64,000 nucleotides of DNA from Phycisphaerae bacterium (lineage in GTDB: Bacteria > Chloroflexota > Anaerolineae > 4572-78 > J111). The stretch spans positions 1 through 64,000 of the forward strand of contig JANQQF010000040.1 of NCBI GenBank assembly GCA_028285035.1. The letters run 5' to 3'. Under the pieces are notes generated by a model. The model worked only from the letters and a program-made list of their open reading frames with translations, made no database searches and was not told the origin of the DNA. Shown in pieces: positions 36,513-44,271 of the stretch. The translations under genes and the position numbers were made by a program. Each line of letters starts with the position of its first letter. Position 1 is the first letter of the stretch.

Positions 36513-37868
36513 ATGGATCTACGTTATAAAGACCTTTCAGCCAAAGATATTGAACAAATACACCAATTCATTACCCGTGGGAAATTGGCCTATCAACCTT
36601 TTATCTTCACGGATACGCTTGAAGTTGGCGAGGGCTTAAAGTTTTACGAAGGCGAGAATTCGAGTGGCGGTGGTAATGTATATTGGGAAGGGGTTGACCC
36701 TAAAACCTGGGTAGACCCCGATCCTAGAGCCGAAAATTCACTCGTAACCGACCTTGAAAGATTTCGAACGTGTAACCAAGAGCTTAGAGAGATTTATGAG
36801 CATTTTTTAGATACTCTGGTTGAGCAACTGGGGGGTAACATCTCTGATCTGACCTTTGCCGAGATTGGTTGTAACACAGGTTATTTTTTGCATGGGCTTG
36901 CCTTGCGAGGGGCTAAAAAGTGCATTGGTTATGACTTTACCGATAATTCAGATGTGTTTGCTTGGTTTAATCAGGTACTGGGGATAAATAGTGAATTTTA
37001 TTTTGCTGAATGGGATAGTTTAAGTCACTCACTAAAGTATGCAGAACTGGCCGAGGTGGATGTAATCTTAAGCATCGCCGTGACGTGTCATTTAGCCGAT
37101 CCGATCCATCATTTGGCTTACCTATGCGATCATGCCAAGCAAGCCGTTTTCGTCTGGTCCCCGATAACAGCCAACAATAATGATCGATTAGCCATCACGT
37201 TTGACCCACCCGGAAAATATCCCAATGCTTTAGATTGGCCCCTAAGCTTTGATAATGATGTCAGGTTGTCAATCCCCTTACTAAGAATGTGCCTAGAGCA
37301 AGCTGGTTTTGATAAAATTTTTGAAGTGATGTGTCCAGAAGGGATGTCACCAAACTGGAAGCGTTGGTGTTCTTCCCAAAGAGGGTATATTGCATTTAGA
37401 ACCAGCCCGACTAAAACCGCTTTAAGTGACGGAAAAAAATCAAGAACTGTCACCCCTTCCCTGCTTGAAGAGAATTATAATAATTTCAATATTGTGGGCT
37501 ATCTAGGACGATATTATGCCCTGTCAAAAACATTGGGACCCGTCTATTTAGGTCAACTCGATGAACAAGAGATGATTGATTATCAAGCTCAAGATTTACT
37601 CATCATCGGCCAATCTTTAGAGGAGGTAAAACAACGAGTCGATCAAGTGACAATCCAAGATACCACCCCCAGATTGATTGAAGAAGATTACGCCGACTTT
37701 AATATTGTTGCTTATGGGGGGCAATATTATGCCCTGTCAAAAGCGTTGGGACCCGTATATTTAGGTCAACTCGATAAGCAATCGCTTAAGCAACATGAAA
37801 AGGATGGCCTTATTAGGGTTGATGATTCCCTAATAGGAGTTAAGAAACTCGTGGATCAGTTGCAATAA
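36513..37868 (+). CDS. SAM-dependent methyltransferase with two C-terminal FNIV modules
   Basis: 451 residues. Residues ~95-265 form a class I methyltransferase: motif I FAEIGCNTGYFLHGLA, an acidic residue after strand 2 (GYDF) and a post-motif DVILSIAVTCHL. The N-terminal ~90 residues are a family-specific cap. Residues 314-379 and 385-450 are two tandem FNIV modules separated by five residues. The methyltransferase could cap the glycan chain, which would fit a Wzt that reads a terminal modification; that link is inferred. Confidence 0.82.
   Translation: MDLRYKDLSAKDIEQIHQFITRGKLAYQPFIFTDTLEVGEGLKFYEGENSSGGGNVYWEGVDPKTWVDPDPRAENSLVTDLERFRTCNQELREIYEHFLDTLVEQLGGNISDLTFAEIGCNTGYFLHGLALRGAKKCIGYDFTDNSDVFAWFNQVLGINSEFYFAEWDSLSHSLKYAELAEVDVILSIAVTCHLADPIHHLAYLCDHAKQAVFVWSPITANNNDRLAITFDPPGKYPNALDWPLSFDNDVRLSIPLLRMCLEQAGFDKIFEVMCPEGMSPNWKRWCSSQRGYIAFRTSPTKTALSDGKKSRTVTPSLLEENYNNFNIVGYLGRYYALSKTLGPVYLGQLDEQEMIDYQAQDLLIIGQSLEEVKQRVDQVTIQDTTPRLIEEDYADFNIVAYGGQYYALSKALGPVYLGQLDKQSLKQHEKDGLIRVDDSLIGVKKLVDQLQ
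37452..37862 (+). repeat. Recent tandem duplication of the FNIV module (copies C1 and C2)
   Basis: C1 (37452-37649) and C2 (37665-37862) are both 66 codons. Over the 51 bases coding YYALSK-LGPVYLGQLD only three bases differ, far closer than to copies A and B. This indicates recent duplication or gene conversion within this gene. Confidence 0.85.
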
Positions 37869-37908
37869 AAAACTCCATAACGGGTCTGCAACATTACTCC
37901 CGACCATC

Positions 37909-38055
37909 ACGTGGGACTAAAGTCACCACGCTATCCTATGTAAAAGAAGGCTTAAGCCCTCTGCTAAAGAGTCTGCTTTAGCAGGCTTACACCTAAAATA
38001 GCCTGTGGCTTTAGTCACGGGCGGGGTGCGGGTACAAGTCGTGCCCCCGCCCGTG
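37909..38055. repeat. REP-like palindromic cluster
   Basis: Three hairpins in 147 bases: GTGGGACTAAAGTCACCAC (37911-37929), 9-bp stem CTGCTAAAG/CTTTAGCAG (37961-37984) and an 11-bp GC-rich stem CACGGGCGGGG/CCCCGCCCGTG (38016-38055). GGCTTTAGTCAC echoes the first hairpin in reverse. This resembles dispersed REP elements; no transposase is nearby. It fills most of the 269-base gap before hddC and may end the upstream transcript. Confidence 0.6.
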
Positions 38056-38137
38056 AAACACCCCTCCATAAATAATACGTTTGACAAGCCAATATCAATG
38101 ATGTAGCATACGTTGCCCTGGAGACGTTGTATACTTT

Positions 38138-38860
38138 ATGCAACCAATAATAAATATCACGGCTCTCATTTTAGCGGGGGGATTGGGCACACGATTGCGC
38201 TCTGTAGTAGCCGACCGTCCCAAGGTTTTGGCCCAGATCCACGGGCAGCCTTATCTGGCCTATCTGTTACATCAACTGGCCACCGCTGGTATCCAAAATG
38301 TTATCCTATGTACAGGATACAAAGGGGAACAGATCCAGGCAGCTTTCGGTGAACAATACCAAGGCCTAAATTTGATCTACTCACAAGAAACCACCCCCTT
38401 AGGGACGGCTGGGGCCATACGATTAGCACTTCCTTTAACCCAATCAGACATCATTTTGGGTATGAATGGGGATTCCTTTTGTCAGATCGATTTTGCTGAT
38501 TTTTTGGCTTGGCATCATCGGCAGAACTGCTTGGGATCAATTGTTTTAAGCCAGGTTTCCGATGTTAGCCGTTATGGACAAGTCCAGCTAAACAACCGAG
38601 ATCAAATTAAGGAGTTTATCGAAAAAGGAGTCAGTCAAGGCACAGGTTGGATTAATACAGGTGTGTATCTGTTATCACAGCACCTCCTGCAATCTATCCC
38701 ACCAAACCAGACTGTATCCATTGAAAAAGAGATGTTTCCTAACTGGGCCAAACAAGGCGTATTATCCGGCTATCAAAATCAGGGCAATTTTTTGGATATA
38801 GGCACCCCTGACTCTTATGCCCAAGCTGAAACATTTTTTGCGGATTATCGGCTAACATGA
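38138..38860 (+). CDS. hddC: D-glycero-alpha-D-manno-heptose 1-phosphate guanylyltransferase
   Basis: 240 residues. Nucleotidyltransferase motif LAGGLGTRLRSVVADRPK at residues ~12-29, GYKGEQI, PLGTAGAI, and the metal-binding GMNGDSF. It joins heptose-1-phosphate to GTP, giving GDP-D-glycero-alpha-D-manno-heptose, the last step of the pathway completed by the next three genes. The next start overlaps by 4 bases. The absence of an HldE-type ADP route and the alpha-specific kinase downstream favour the GDP over the ADP product. Confidence 0.9.
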   Translation: MQPIINITALILAGGLGTRLRSVVADRPKVLAQIHGQPYLAYLLHQLATAGIQNVILCTGYKGEQIQAAFGEQYQGLNLIYSQETTPLGTAGAIRLALPLTQSDIILGMNGDSFCQIDFADFLAWHHRQNCLGSIVLSQVSDVSRYGQVQLNNRDQIKEFIEKGVSQGTGWINTGVYLLSQHLLQSIPPNQTVSIEKEMFPNWAKQGVLSGYQNQGNFLDIGTPDSYAQAETFFADYRLT

Positions 38861-39405
38861 AAAAACAATTCGTGGCGTTGGACCGGGACGGTACGCTGAT
38901 TAAGGAGTGTCATTACCTGTCCGATCCCGATTTAGTTGAATTATTACCAGGGGCTGTTGAAGGTCTGCGCCGACTGTCTCGGTTGGGCTTGGGATTGATC
39001 GTCATAACCAACCAATCGGCCATTGGCCGGGGTTATTTTGATGAGGCCCGTCTGGCGCAAATTCACCAGCGCTTAGTTAATCTATTAACTGCCGAGCACA
39101 TTCACCTAGATGGTATTTATTTTTGCCCACATATCCCAACGGATCATTGCCGATGCCGTAAACCAGAGCCAGGTATGTTGGAACAAGCAATTCGAGATTT
39201 CGAAGTTACCCCAGAGGATTGTTTTATGGTCGGCGATAAGGTTTGCGACATTGAATTGGGGCAGCGGGTTGGGCTAAAGACATTTTTGGTTCGGACAGGG
39301 TATGGCGCTGAAGTAGAGGCCAAGGGACAAGCCAAACCGGACTATGTGGTCGATAATTTACTAGAGATGGCTCAAATTATAGAAACGCTCCTGATTAGGG
39401 CCTAA
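38857..39405 (+). CDS. gmhB: D-glycero-D-manno-heptose 1,7-bisphosphate 7-phosphatase
   Basis: 182 residues, HAD phosphatase. Catalytic DRDGTL with Asp9 and Asp11, motif II VITNQS, Lys region with the GmhB zinc-binding signature (CPHIPTDHCRCRKPEPG) and motif III VGDKVCDIE. The zinc loop distinguishes GmhB from histidinol phosphatase with fair certainty. It removes the 7-phosphate from heptose bisphosphate made by the GHMP kinase at 40237. Confidence 0.93.
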   Translation: MKKQFVALDRDGTLIKECHYLSDPDLVELLPGAVEGLRRLSRLGLGLIVITNQSAIGRGYFDEARLAQIHQRLVNLLTAEHIHLDGIYFCPHIPTDHCRCRKPEPGMLEQAIRDFEVTPEDCFMVGDKVCDIELGQRVGLKTFLVRTGYGAEVEAKGQAKPDYVVDNLLEMAQIIETLLIRA

Positions 39406-39568
39406 CCAATCATTTTCTTGCCAAATAAACAAGAAGTTTGGGAAAAATGGTGTTTTCCTATTTAGTTTTGGCTCGTCTAGGTTAGGGTCTAACACAAAAC
39501 TTAAGGCAACCTCATCTTTAACTTCACCTAGAAACCAGACTGTTATAAATTTACGTTGGTAAAATAGA

Positions 39569-40234
39569 ATGAAACAACAATCTAAAGGGTCAGACCAGAC
39601 CGATTGGCGATACCAAACAAATGGGCAACACCAACCTGATTGGCAATACCAGCGTATTCAAAGGCATCTCACGGAAAGTGCGATTGTTAAGCAACAAACC
39701 GTTGAACATTGTATGGCTGCAATTCTGGCAGCAGTCGATTTGATTATTCAGGCATTTACATCCGACAAAAAGCTGCTGATTTGTGGGAATGGGGGGAGTG
39801 CCGCTGATTGTCAGCATCTTGCGGCTGAATTTACAAATCGCCTCAGTGCCGATTTTGAACGCCCCGCTCTGCCCGCAATCGCCCTAACAACCGATACCTC
39901 TTTTTTAACGGCACACACCAATGATTACGACTTTGCTAGCGTATTTGCTCGACAAATCGAAGCCTTAGGGCGGCCGGGGGATGTTCTAGTTTGTATTAGC
40001 ACCAGTGGTTCATCGGCCAATATAATCCAAGCCATAGAAACAGCCCATGCCAACCAGATGAGGACGATTGCCCTAACAGGGGAGCTAGGCCATTTGATGA
40101 AGTTGGCCGATGTTGTTATTGCAGTTCCCAGCAACAAAACTCATTATATTCAAGAAACGCATCTCGCCATTGAACATCTTTTGTGTGATCTCGTTGAGCA
40201 ATCACTTTTTGGGCATAATGGGCCGAGGATGTAA
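39569..40234 (+). CDS. gmhA: Sedoheptulose 7-phosphate isomerase
   Basis: 221 residues. SIS-domain isomerase with the GmhA signature: LICGNGGSAADCQHLAAEF, then CISTSGSSANI and a late THYIQETHLAIEHLLC bearing catalytic Glu and His. It starts the heptose pathway. The first ~28 residues are an unusual Gln/Asp/Trp-rich extension encoded by three 18-bp tandem repeats (39599-39652); no alternative start exists further in. Two bases separate its stop from the kinase gene. The 163-base gap before it contains nothing recognisable. Confidence 0.93.
   Translation: MKQQSKGSDQTDWRYQTNGQHQPDWQYQRIQRHLTESAIVKQQTVEHCMAAILAAVDLIIQAFTSDKKLLICGNGGSAADCQHLAAEFTNRLSADFERPALPAIALTTDTSFLTAHTNDYDFASVFARQIEALGRPGDVLVCISTSGSSANIIQAIETAHANQMRTIALTGELGHLMKLADVVIAVPSNKTHYIQETHLAIEHLLCDLVEQSLFGHNGPRM
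39599..39652 (+). repeat. Three in-frame 18-bp tandem repeats at the gmhA N-terminus
   Basis: Units 39599-39616, 39617-39634 and 39635-39652 encode TDWRYQ, TNGQHQ and PDWQYQ. Units 1 and 3 are nearly identical and unit 2 is diverged. They add a short hydrophilic tail not found in typical GmhA. Confidence 0.75.
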
Positions 40235-40236
40235 CG

Positions 40237-41295
40237 ATGATTATCAGTCGAACTCCATACCGTATCTCTTTTTTTGGCGGTGGCACAGATTACCCCACTT
40301 GGTATCGAGATAATGGCGGGGCTGTCTTAGCCGCAACCATTGATAAATATTGCTATTTAACCGTCCGCCATTTACCCCCCTTTTTTGAGCATCGAATTAG
40401 AGTCGTCTACTCAAAAATTGAAACGTGCCAAACCATTGATGAAATTGTTCACCCAGCAGTTCGCGAAATTTTACGCTATTTAAAGATAGAGCGAGGCGTT
40501 GAAATTCATCATGATGGCGATTTGCCAGCTCGCAGCGGTATGGGTTCAAGCTCCTCGTTCTCGGTTGGTCTTCTGCATGCTCTGCATGCCCTTAAAGGTA
40601 ATATGCCAGGTAAACATCAACTCGCGATGGAGGGGATTTACGCGGAACAGACCCTGCTCAAAGAAACTGTCGGTTCCCAGGATCAAGTTTCAGCAGCCTA
40701 TGGTGGCCTTAACCACATTACTTTCTCCCGTAATGATGAGGTTTCAGTCAGGCCAGTGACGATCAGTATGGAGCGTACTCGGGAATTAAACGCTCATTTA
40801 ATGTTGTTTTATACGAGTATTAAACGCACCGCCTCAGATATTGCCGGAAGCTATGTTAGTGAGCTTGCCCATCGCGAAGGCCAACTTCGGCTGATGAAAG
40901 ATATGGTAGAGGAAAGTATTTCAATTTTAGCCACTGACACCAATATCAAGGCTTTTGGCAAATTGTTGCACGAGGCTTGGCAAGCAAAACGCAGTTTAAG
41001 CACAAAAATCTCTAATCCTGAGATTGACGCAATGTACGAGCAGGTCAGAGCCGCCGGAGCCATTGGCGGCAAAATCACTGGGGCTGGCGGCGGTGGGTTC
41101 ATGTTGCTTTTTGTCCCACCTGAACAGCAGGCTAAGGTGAGGCAGGCAATGAGCAACCTCATCCATGTCCCTATTCAGTTTGAATTTTCCGGCAGCCAAA
41201 TCATCTTCTTCGACCCTGAAACAGATTATGCGGATGCAGAAAAAACTCGAGCCACCCAATCCATCCGAGCCTTTCGAGAGGTGTCGCATCATTAA
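40237..41295 (+). CDS. hddA: D-glycero-alpha-D-manno-heptose 7-phosphate kinase
   Basis: 352 residues, GHMP kinase. N-terminal RTPYRISFFGGGTDYP, ATP-binding PARSGMGSSSSFSVG and C-terminal GGKITGAGGGGFMLLF are characteristic of HddA. It phosphorylates C1 of the alpha anomer, directing the pathway to GDP-heptose rather than ADP-L-glycero-heptose. Together with gmhA, gmhB and hddC this makes the full known set for S-layer and capsule heptose donors. Confidence 0.94.
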   Translation: MIISRTPYRISFFGGGTDYPTWYRDNGGAVLAATIDKYCYLTVRHLPPFFEHRIRVVYSKIETCQTIDEIVHPAVREILRYLKIERGVEIHHDGDLPARSGMGSSSSFSVGLLHALHALKGNMPGKHQLAMEGIYAEQTLLKETVGSQDQVSAAYGGLNHITFSRNDEVSVRPVTISMERTRELNAHLMLFYTSIKRTASDIAGSYVSELAHREGQLRLMKDMVEESISILATDTNIKAFGKLLHEAWQAKRSLSTKISNPEIDAMYEQVRAAGAIGGKITGAGGGGFMLLFVPPEQQAKVRQAMSNLIHVPIQFEFSGSQIIFFDPETDYADAEKTRATQSIRAFREVSHH

Positions 41296-41324
41296 CGAGG
41301 CGCCCCTAAATTAACCATCTAGGT

Positions 41325-42284
41325 ATGAAATCATTGAATAAGTCATCAAAAATTTATGTAGCTGGTGGCGAAACACTCATCGGAGCAGCTGTTCTACGAC
41401 AATTAACCCAACAAGGCTATACCAACTTGGTTGGGGTTTCACCGGACGAGCCAGATTTAATAAATGCTAGCCAGGTTGAAGATTTCTTTGCCCAAACTAA
41501 GCCTGAGTACGTATTTGTTGCGGCTGGGAAATCTGGAGGTATTGCGGCCAATCAAAAATACCCGGCTGACCTGATGTTGGACAATCTCCGGGTTGCGACC
41601 CATATTATCCAAGCCGCTCACCAATACCACGTCCAGAAATTGCTCTACCTAGCCAGTTCGTGCAGCTACCCCAGAGAAACCCCGCAACCTATGCAGACAC
41701 AGGCCATTTTAACCGGGCCATTAGAGCCAACAAATGAGGCCTATGCGGTGGCTAAACTGGCCGGAATAAAATTGTGTCAGGCTTACCACCAGCAATATGG
41801 AGCAAATTTTATTAGCGGTATTCCAGCCAACTCTTTTGGCCCAGGCGATGACTTTAGTCCGGAAGACTCACACGTAATTGGTGCATTAATCCATAGAATG
41901 CACCAGGCCAAAATCCTCAATCTTGACTCAGTTGAGGTCTGGGGCACGGGCACCCCCCGCCGAGAATTTATCTTTGTCGATGATTTGGCCGATGCTTGTA
42001 TTTTCATTATGCGCGAATATAATGGCTCGGATTTGATTAACATTGGCGGCGGGACATATCTGTCAATTGCTGAGTTGGCCGCTTTGATTAAAGAGATTGT
42101 AGGGTATTCAGGTAATCTGTCTTTTGATACTAGTAGACCTGACGGCATGCCCCTAAAGGCACTGGACTCGAGCCAGCTCTTGGATCTTGGCTGGCGGCCA
42201 AGAACAGCCTTTCACGATGCGCTTGCCGCAACTTATCGTTGGTATCTACAAACGCAGCAAGAAAATGGAGCGTTGAATGTATGA
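41325..42284 (+). CDS. GDP-L-fucose synthase-like epimerase/reductase
   Basis: 319 residues, extended SDR. N-terminal cofactor loop VAGGETLIGAA, catalytic SSCSYP (Ser and the Cys used for epimerisation), YAVAKLAG (Tyr/Lys), the SHVIGALIHRMH histidine and GTGTPRREFIFVDDLADAC. All catalytic residues of the GFS/ColC/WcaG group are present. Such enzymes reduce a GDP-4-keto-6-deoxy sugar, with or without epimerisation. In this island the sugar may be heptose-derived, as in Campylobacter 6-deoxyheptose pathways; no GDP-mannose or heptose 4,6-dehydratase is in the window. It overlaps the next start by 8 bases. Confidence 0.88.
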   Translation: MKSLNKSSKIYVAGGETLIGAAVLRQLTQQGYTNLVGVSPDEPDLINASQVEDFFAQTKPEYVFVAAGKSGGIAANQKYPADLMLDNLRVATHIIQAAHQYHVQKLLYLASSCSYPRETPQPMQTQAILTGPLEPTNEAYAVAKLAGIKLCQAYHQQYGANFISGIPANSFGPGDDFSPEDSHVIGALIHRMHQAKILNLDSVEVWGTGTPRREFIFVDDLADACIFIMREYNGSDLINIGGGTYLSIAELAALIKEIVGYSGNLSFDTSRPDGMPLKALDSSQLLDLGWRPRTAFHDALAATYRWYLQTQQENGALNV

Positions 42285-43218
42285 GAAGCTTTATCGGTCG
42301 CTATACCGAATCAGACGCGTGGAAGAGGAAGTGGCTAGCATCTACCCCTCTGACAAAATAAAAAGCCCGATTCATCTTGCCATCGGGCAGGAAGCTGTGT
42401 CTGTCGGTGTTTGCCAAGCGTTGGCCCCTGATGATGTTGTTTTTGGGAGCTACCGTAGCCACGGTTACTACCTAGCCAAAGGTGGTGATCTAAAAAAAAT
42501 GATCGCCGAAATGTATGGCAAGATTGATGGCTGCGCCAAAGGGAAAGGCGGCTCAATGCATCTGATCGATGTTGAGCACGGCGTCATGGGTGCTTCAGCC
42601 GTTGTCGGGACGCCCATCGCCAACGCCATCGGCTACGCCTACGCCTTAAAGTATCAGCGAAAAAAGAGCATTGTTGTGTGTATTTTTGGGGATGGGGCTG
42701 TGGATGAAGGTGTTTTTCACGAAAGCCTTAACTTCGCCGCCTTAAGGGCGTTACCGATCATTTTTATCTGTGAAAATAATCAATATGCGATTCATACCCA
42801 CCTAGCCACCCGCCAAAAAAATACCAACATTTGGGAACGGGCTAAATCTTACGGCTTACCCGCTAAACGCATTGAAAACAATGACGTTTTGCAGATTTAT
42901 GAAAACGTCGCAGCCGCCGTTCAAGCCCTACGAAACGGCCAACCCGGCCCATTTTTCTTCGAGTGTATGACCTATCGTTGGAAGGAACACGTTGGCCCTG
43001 GCGAGGATTATCATTTGGGGTTTCGGGATGAGACAGAGGTCCAGCCTTGGCGAGAAGATGATCAGGTGGCCCGAATGGCTGCGTTGGTGGATGCTGCCCA
43101 GCGTGAAAAAATCGAACAGGACGTAGAAGCCGAAATCAAAGAGGCATTTGCCTTTGCCGAAGCTAGCCCATTTCCAGAAGCTCACGAGCTATACACCGAT
43201 CTTTTCAAGGAGAACTAA
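42277..43218 (+). CDS. Thiamine-diphosphate E1 component, alpha subunit
   Basis: 313 residues, close to PdhA/AcoA of two-subunit 2-oxo-acid dehydrogenases. Conserved HLAIGQEAV, FGSYRSHGYYLAKGG, KGGSMHL, and the diphosphate site GDGAVDEGVFHESLNFA plus ENNQYAIHT. It needs the beta subunit encoded 3 bases downstream. No E2 or E3 gene is near, and both E1 genes are coupled to sugar genes. A role as a two-carbon transferase to a keto sugar (as proposed for AviB1/AviB2 in avilamycin) is more likely than central metabolism. Confidence 0.88.
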   Translation: MYEKLYRSLYRIRRVEEEVASIYPSDKIKSPIHLAIGQEAVSVGVCQALAPDDVVFGSYRSHGYYLAKGGDLKKMIAEMYGKIDGCAKGKGGSMHLIDVEHGVMGASAVVGTPIANAIGYAYALKYQRKKSIVVCIFGDGAVDEGVFHESLNFAALRALPIIFICENNQYAIHTHLATRQKNTNIWERAKSYGLPAKRIENNDVLQIYENVAAAVQALRNGQPGPFFFECMTYRWKEHVGPGEDYHLGFRDETEVQPWREDDQVARMAALVDAAQREKIEQDVEAEIKEAFAFAEASPFPEAHELYTDLFKEN

Positions 43219-43221
43219 CTG

Positions 43222-44271
43222 ATGCCCCAGCGTGATCTTTCCTATGTGGAAGCAATCCGCGAAGCGACCGATCAAGAGATGGCCCGAGATGAGGCGGTGA
43301 TTGAATTTGGCTTAGATGTCGATGACCCCAAAGCGATTCAGGGCACAACCAAAGGGCTGGTTGAAAAATATGGTCCTGAGCGGGTGTTTGGCACCCCTCT
43401 AGCGGAAGATGCCATGACCGGGGCGGCTATTGGGATGGCTATGGCTGGTCTTCGCCCGATCCATGTTCATATTCGCATGGACTTTTTGATGTTAAGTATG
43501 AACCAATTGGTTAATATTGCTGCTAAAAGCCATTATATGTACGGCGGTCAGGTGCATGTGCCCTTGGTCGTGCGCTCGATGATTGGCAAGAGTTGGGGTC
43601 AGGGTGCCCAACATTCGCAGGGCCTCTATGCCTTTTTTATGCACATCCCTGGTCTCAAGGTAGTGACCCCAACCACACCCTATGATGCCAAAGGGTGTCT
43701 CATCGCGGCCATTCGAGATGATAACCCGGTGATGTATGTTGAACACCGCATCCTACACTTCCAAAAAGGGCCTGTCCCTGAAGAAGCGTATACTGTAGAA
43801 CCCGGCAAAGCCCGCATTACGGTTGAAGGGGATGATGTTACCCTGGTTGGCATTTCGTACATGCAGTTGGAATGCATGCGGGCCCAGCGTTATTTGGCCG
43901 ATGTCGGGATCAGAGCCGAGGTGATTGACCCGATCTGGTTAAGCCCACTGGACATCGACACCATTGCCGAGTCGGTGCGCAAAACGGGGCGTTTGTGTGT
44001 GGTCGATAATGGCTGGACGACCTGTGGGGCTAGTGCCGAAATTGTGACTCAAGTGATTGAGCGCTTACAAGGGGTTCGAGATATAAAAGTTCAGCGCATG
44101 GGCTTTGCCCCAGTTTCATGTCCACCCACCCCCAGCTTGGAAAATCTCTTTTATCCCAATGCCCGAACCATCGCCGCGAAAGCCTATACGATGGTTAAGG
44201 ATGAGACCAGTGGCTGGTTACCAGAAGAACGAGCAGATTTACAAGAAATTGAATTTAGAGGACCTTTTTAA
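43222..44271 (+). CDS. Thiamine-diphosphate E1 component, beta subunit
   Basis: 349 residues with the transketolase-like central and C-terminal domains. The N-terminal motif is YVEAIREATDQEMARDEAV. TPLAEDAMTGAAIGMAMAGLRPI provides the catalytic Glu contact to the thiazolium ring, and VTPTTPYDAKG follows. The family motif VVRSMIGKSWGQGAQHSQ aligns with PdhB/AcoB (R, G, G, HSQ). A strong RBS (AAGGAG) precedes it. Its TAA shares its last base with the ATG of the ColD-like gene, indicating coupled expression. Confidence 0.9.
   Translation: MPQRDLSYVEAIREATDQEMARDEAVIEFGLDVDDPKAIQGTTKGLVEKYGPERVFGTPLAEDAMTGAAIGMAMAGLRPIHVHIRMDFLMLSMNQLVNIAAKSHYMYGGQVHVPLVVRSMIGKSWGQGAQHSQGLYAFFMHIPGLKVVTPTTPYDAKGCLIAAIRDDNPVMYVEHRILHFQKGPVPEEAYTVEPGKARITVEGDDVTLVGISYMQLECMRAQRYLADVGIRAEVIDPIWLSPLDIDTIAESVRKTGRLCVVDNGWTTCGASAEIVTQVIERLQGVRDIKVQRMGFAPVSCPPTPSLENLFYPNARTIAAKAYTMVKDETSGWLPEERADLQEIEFRGPF

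Noticed and set aside
42277..44271. Housekeeping pyruvate or acetoin dehydrogenase
   Set aside because: No E2 or E3 genes nearby and both E1 genes overlap sugar-pathway genes.
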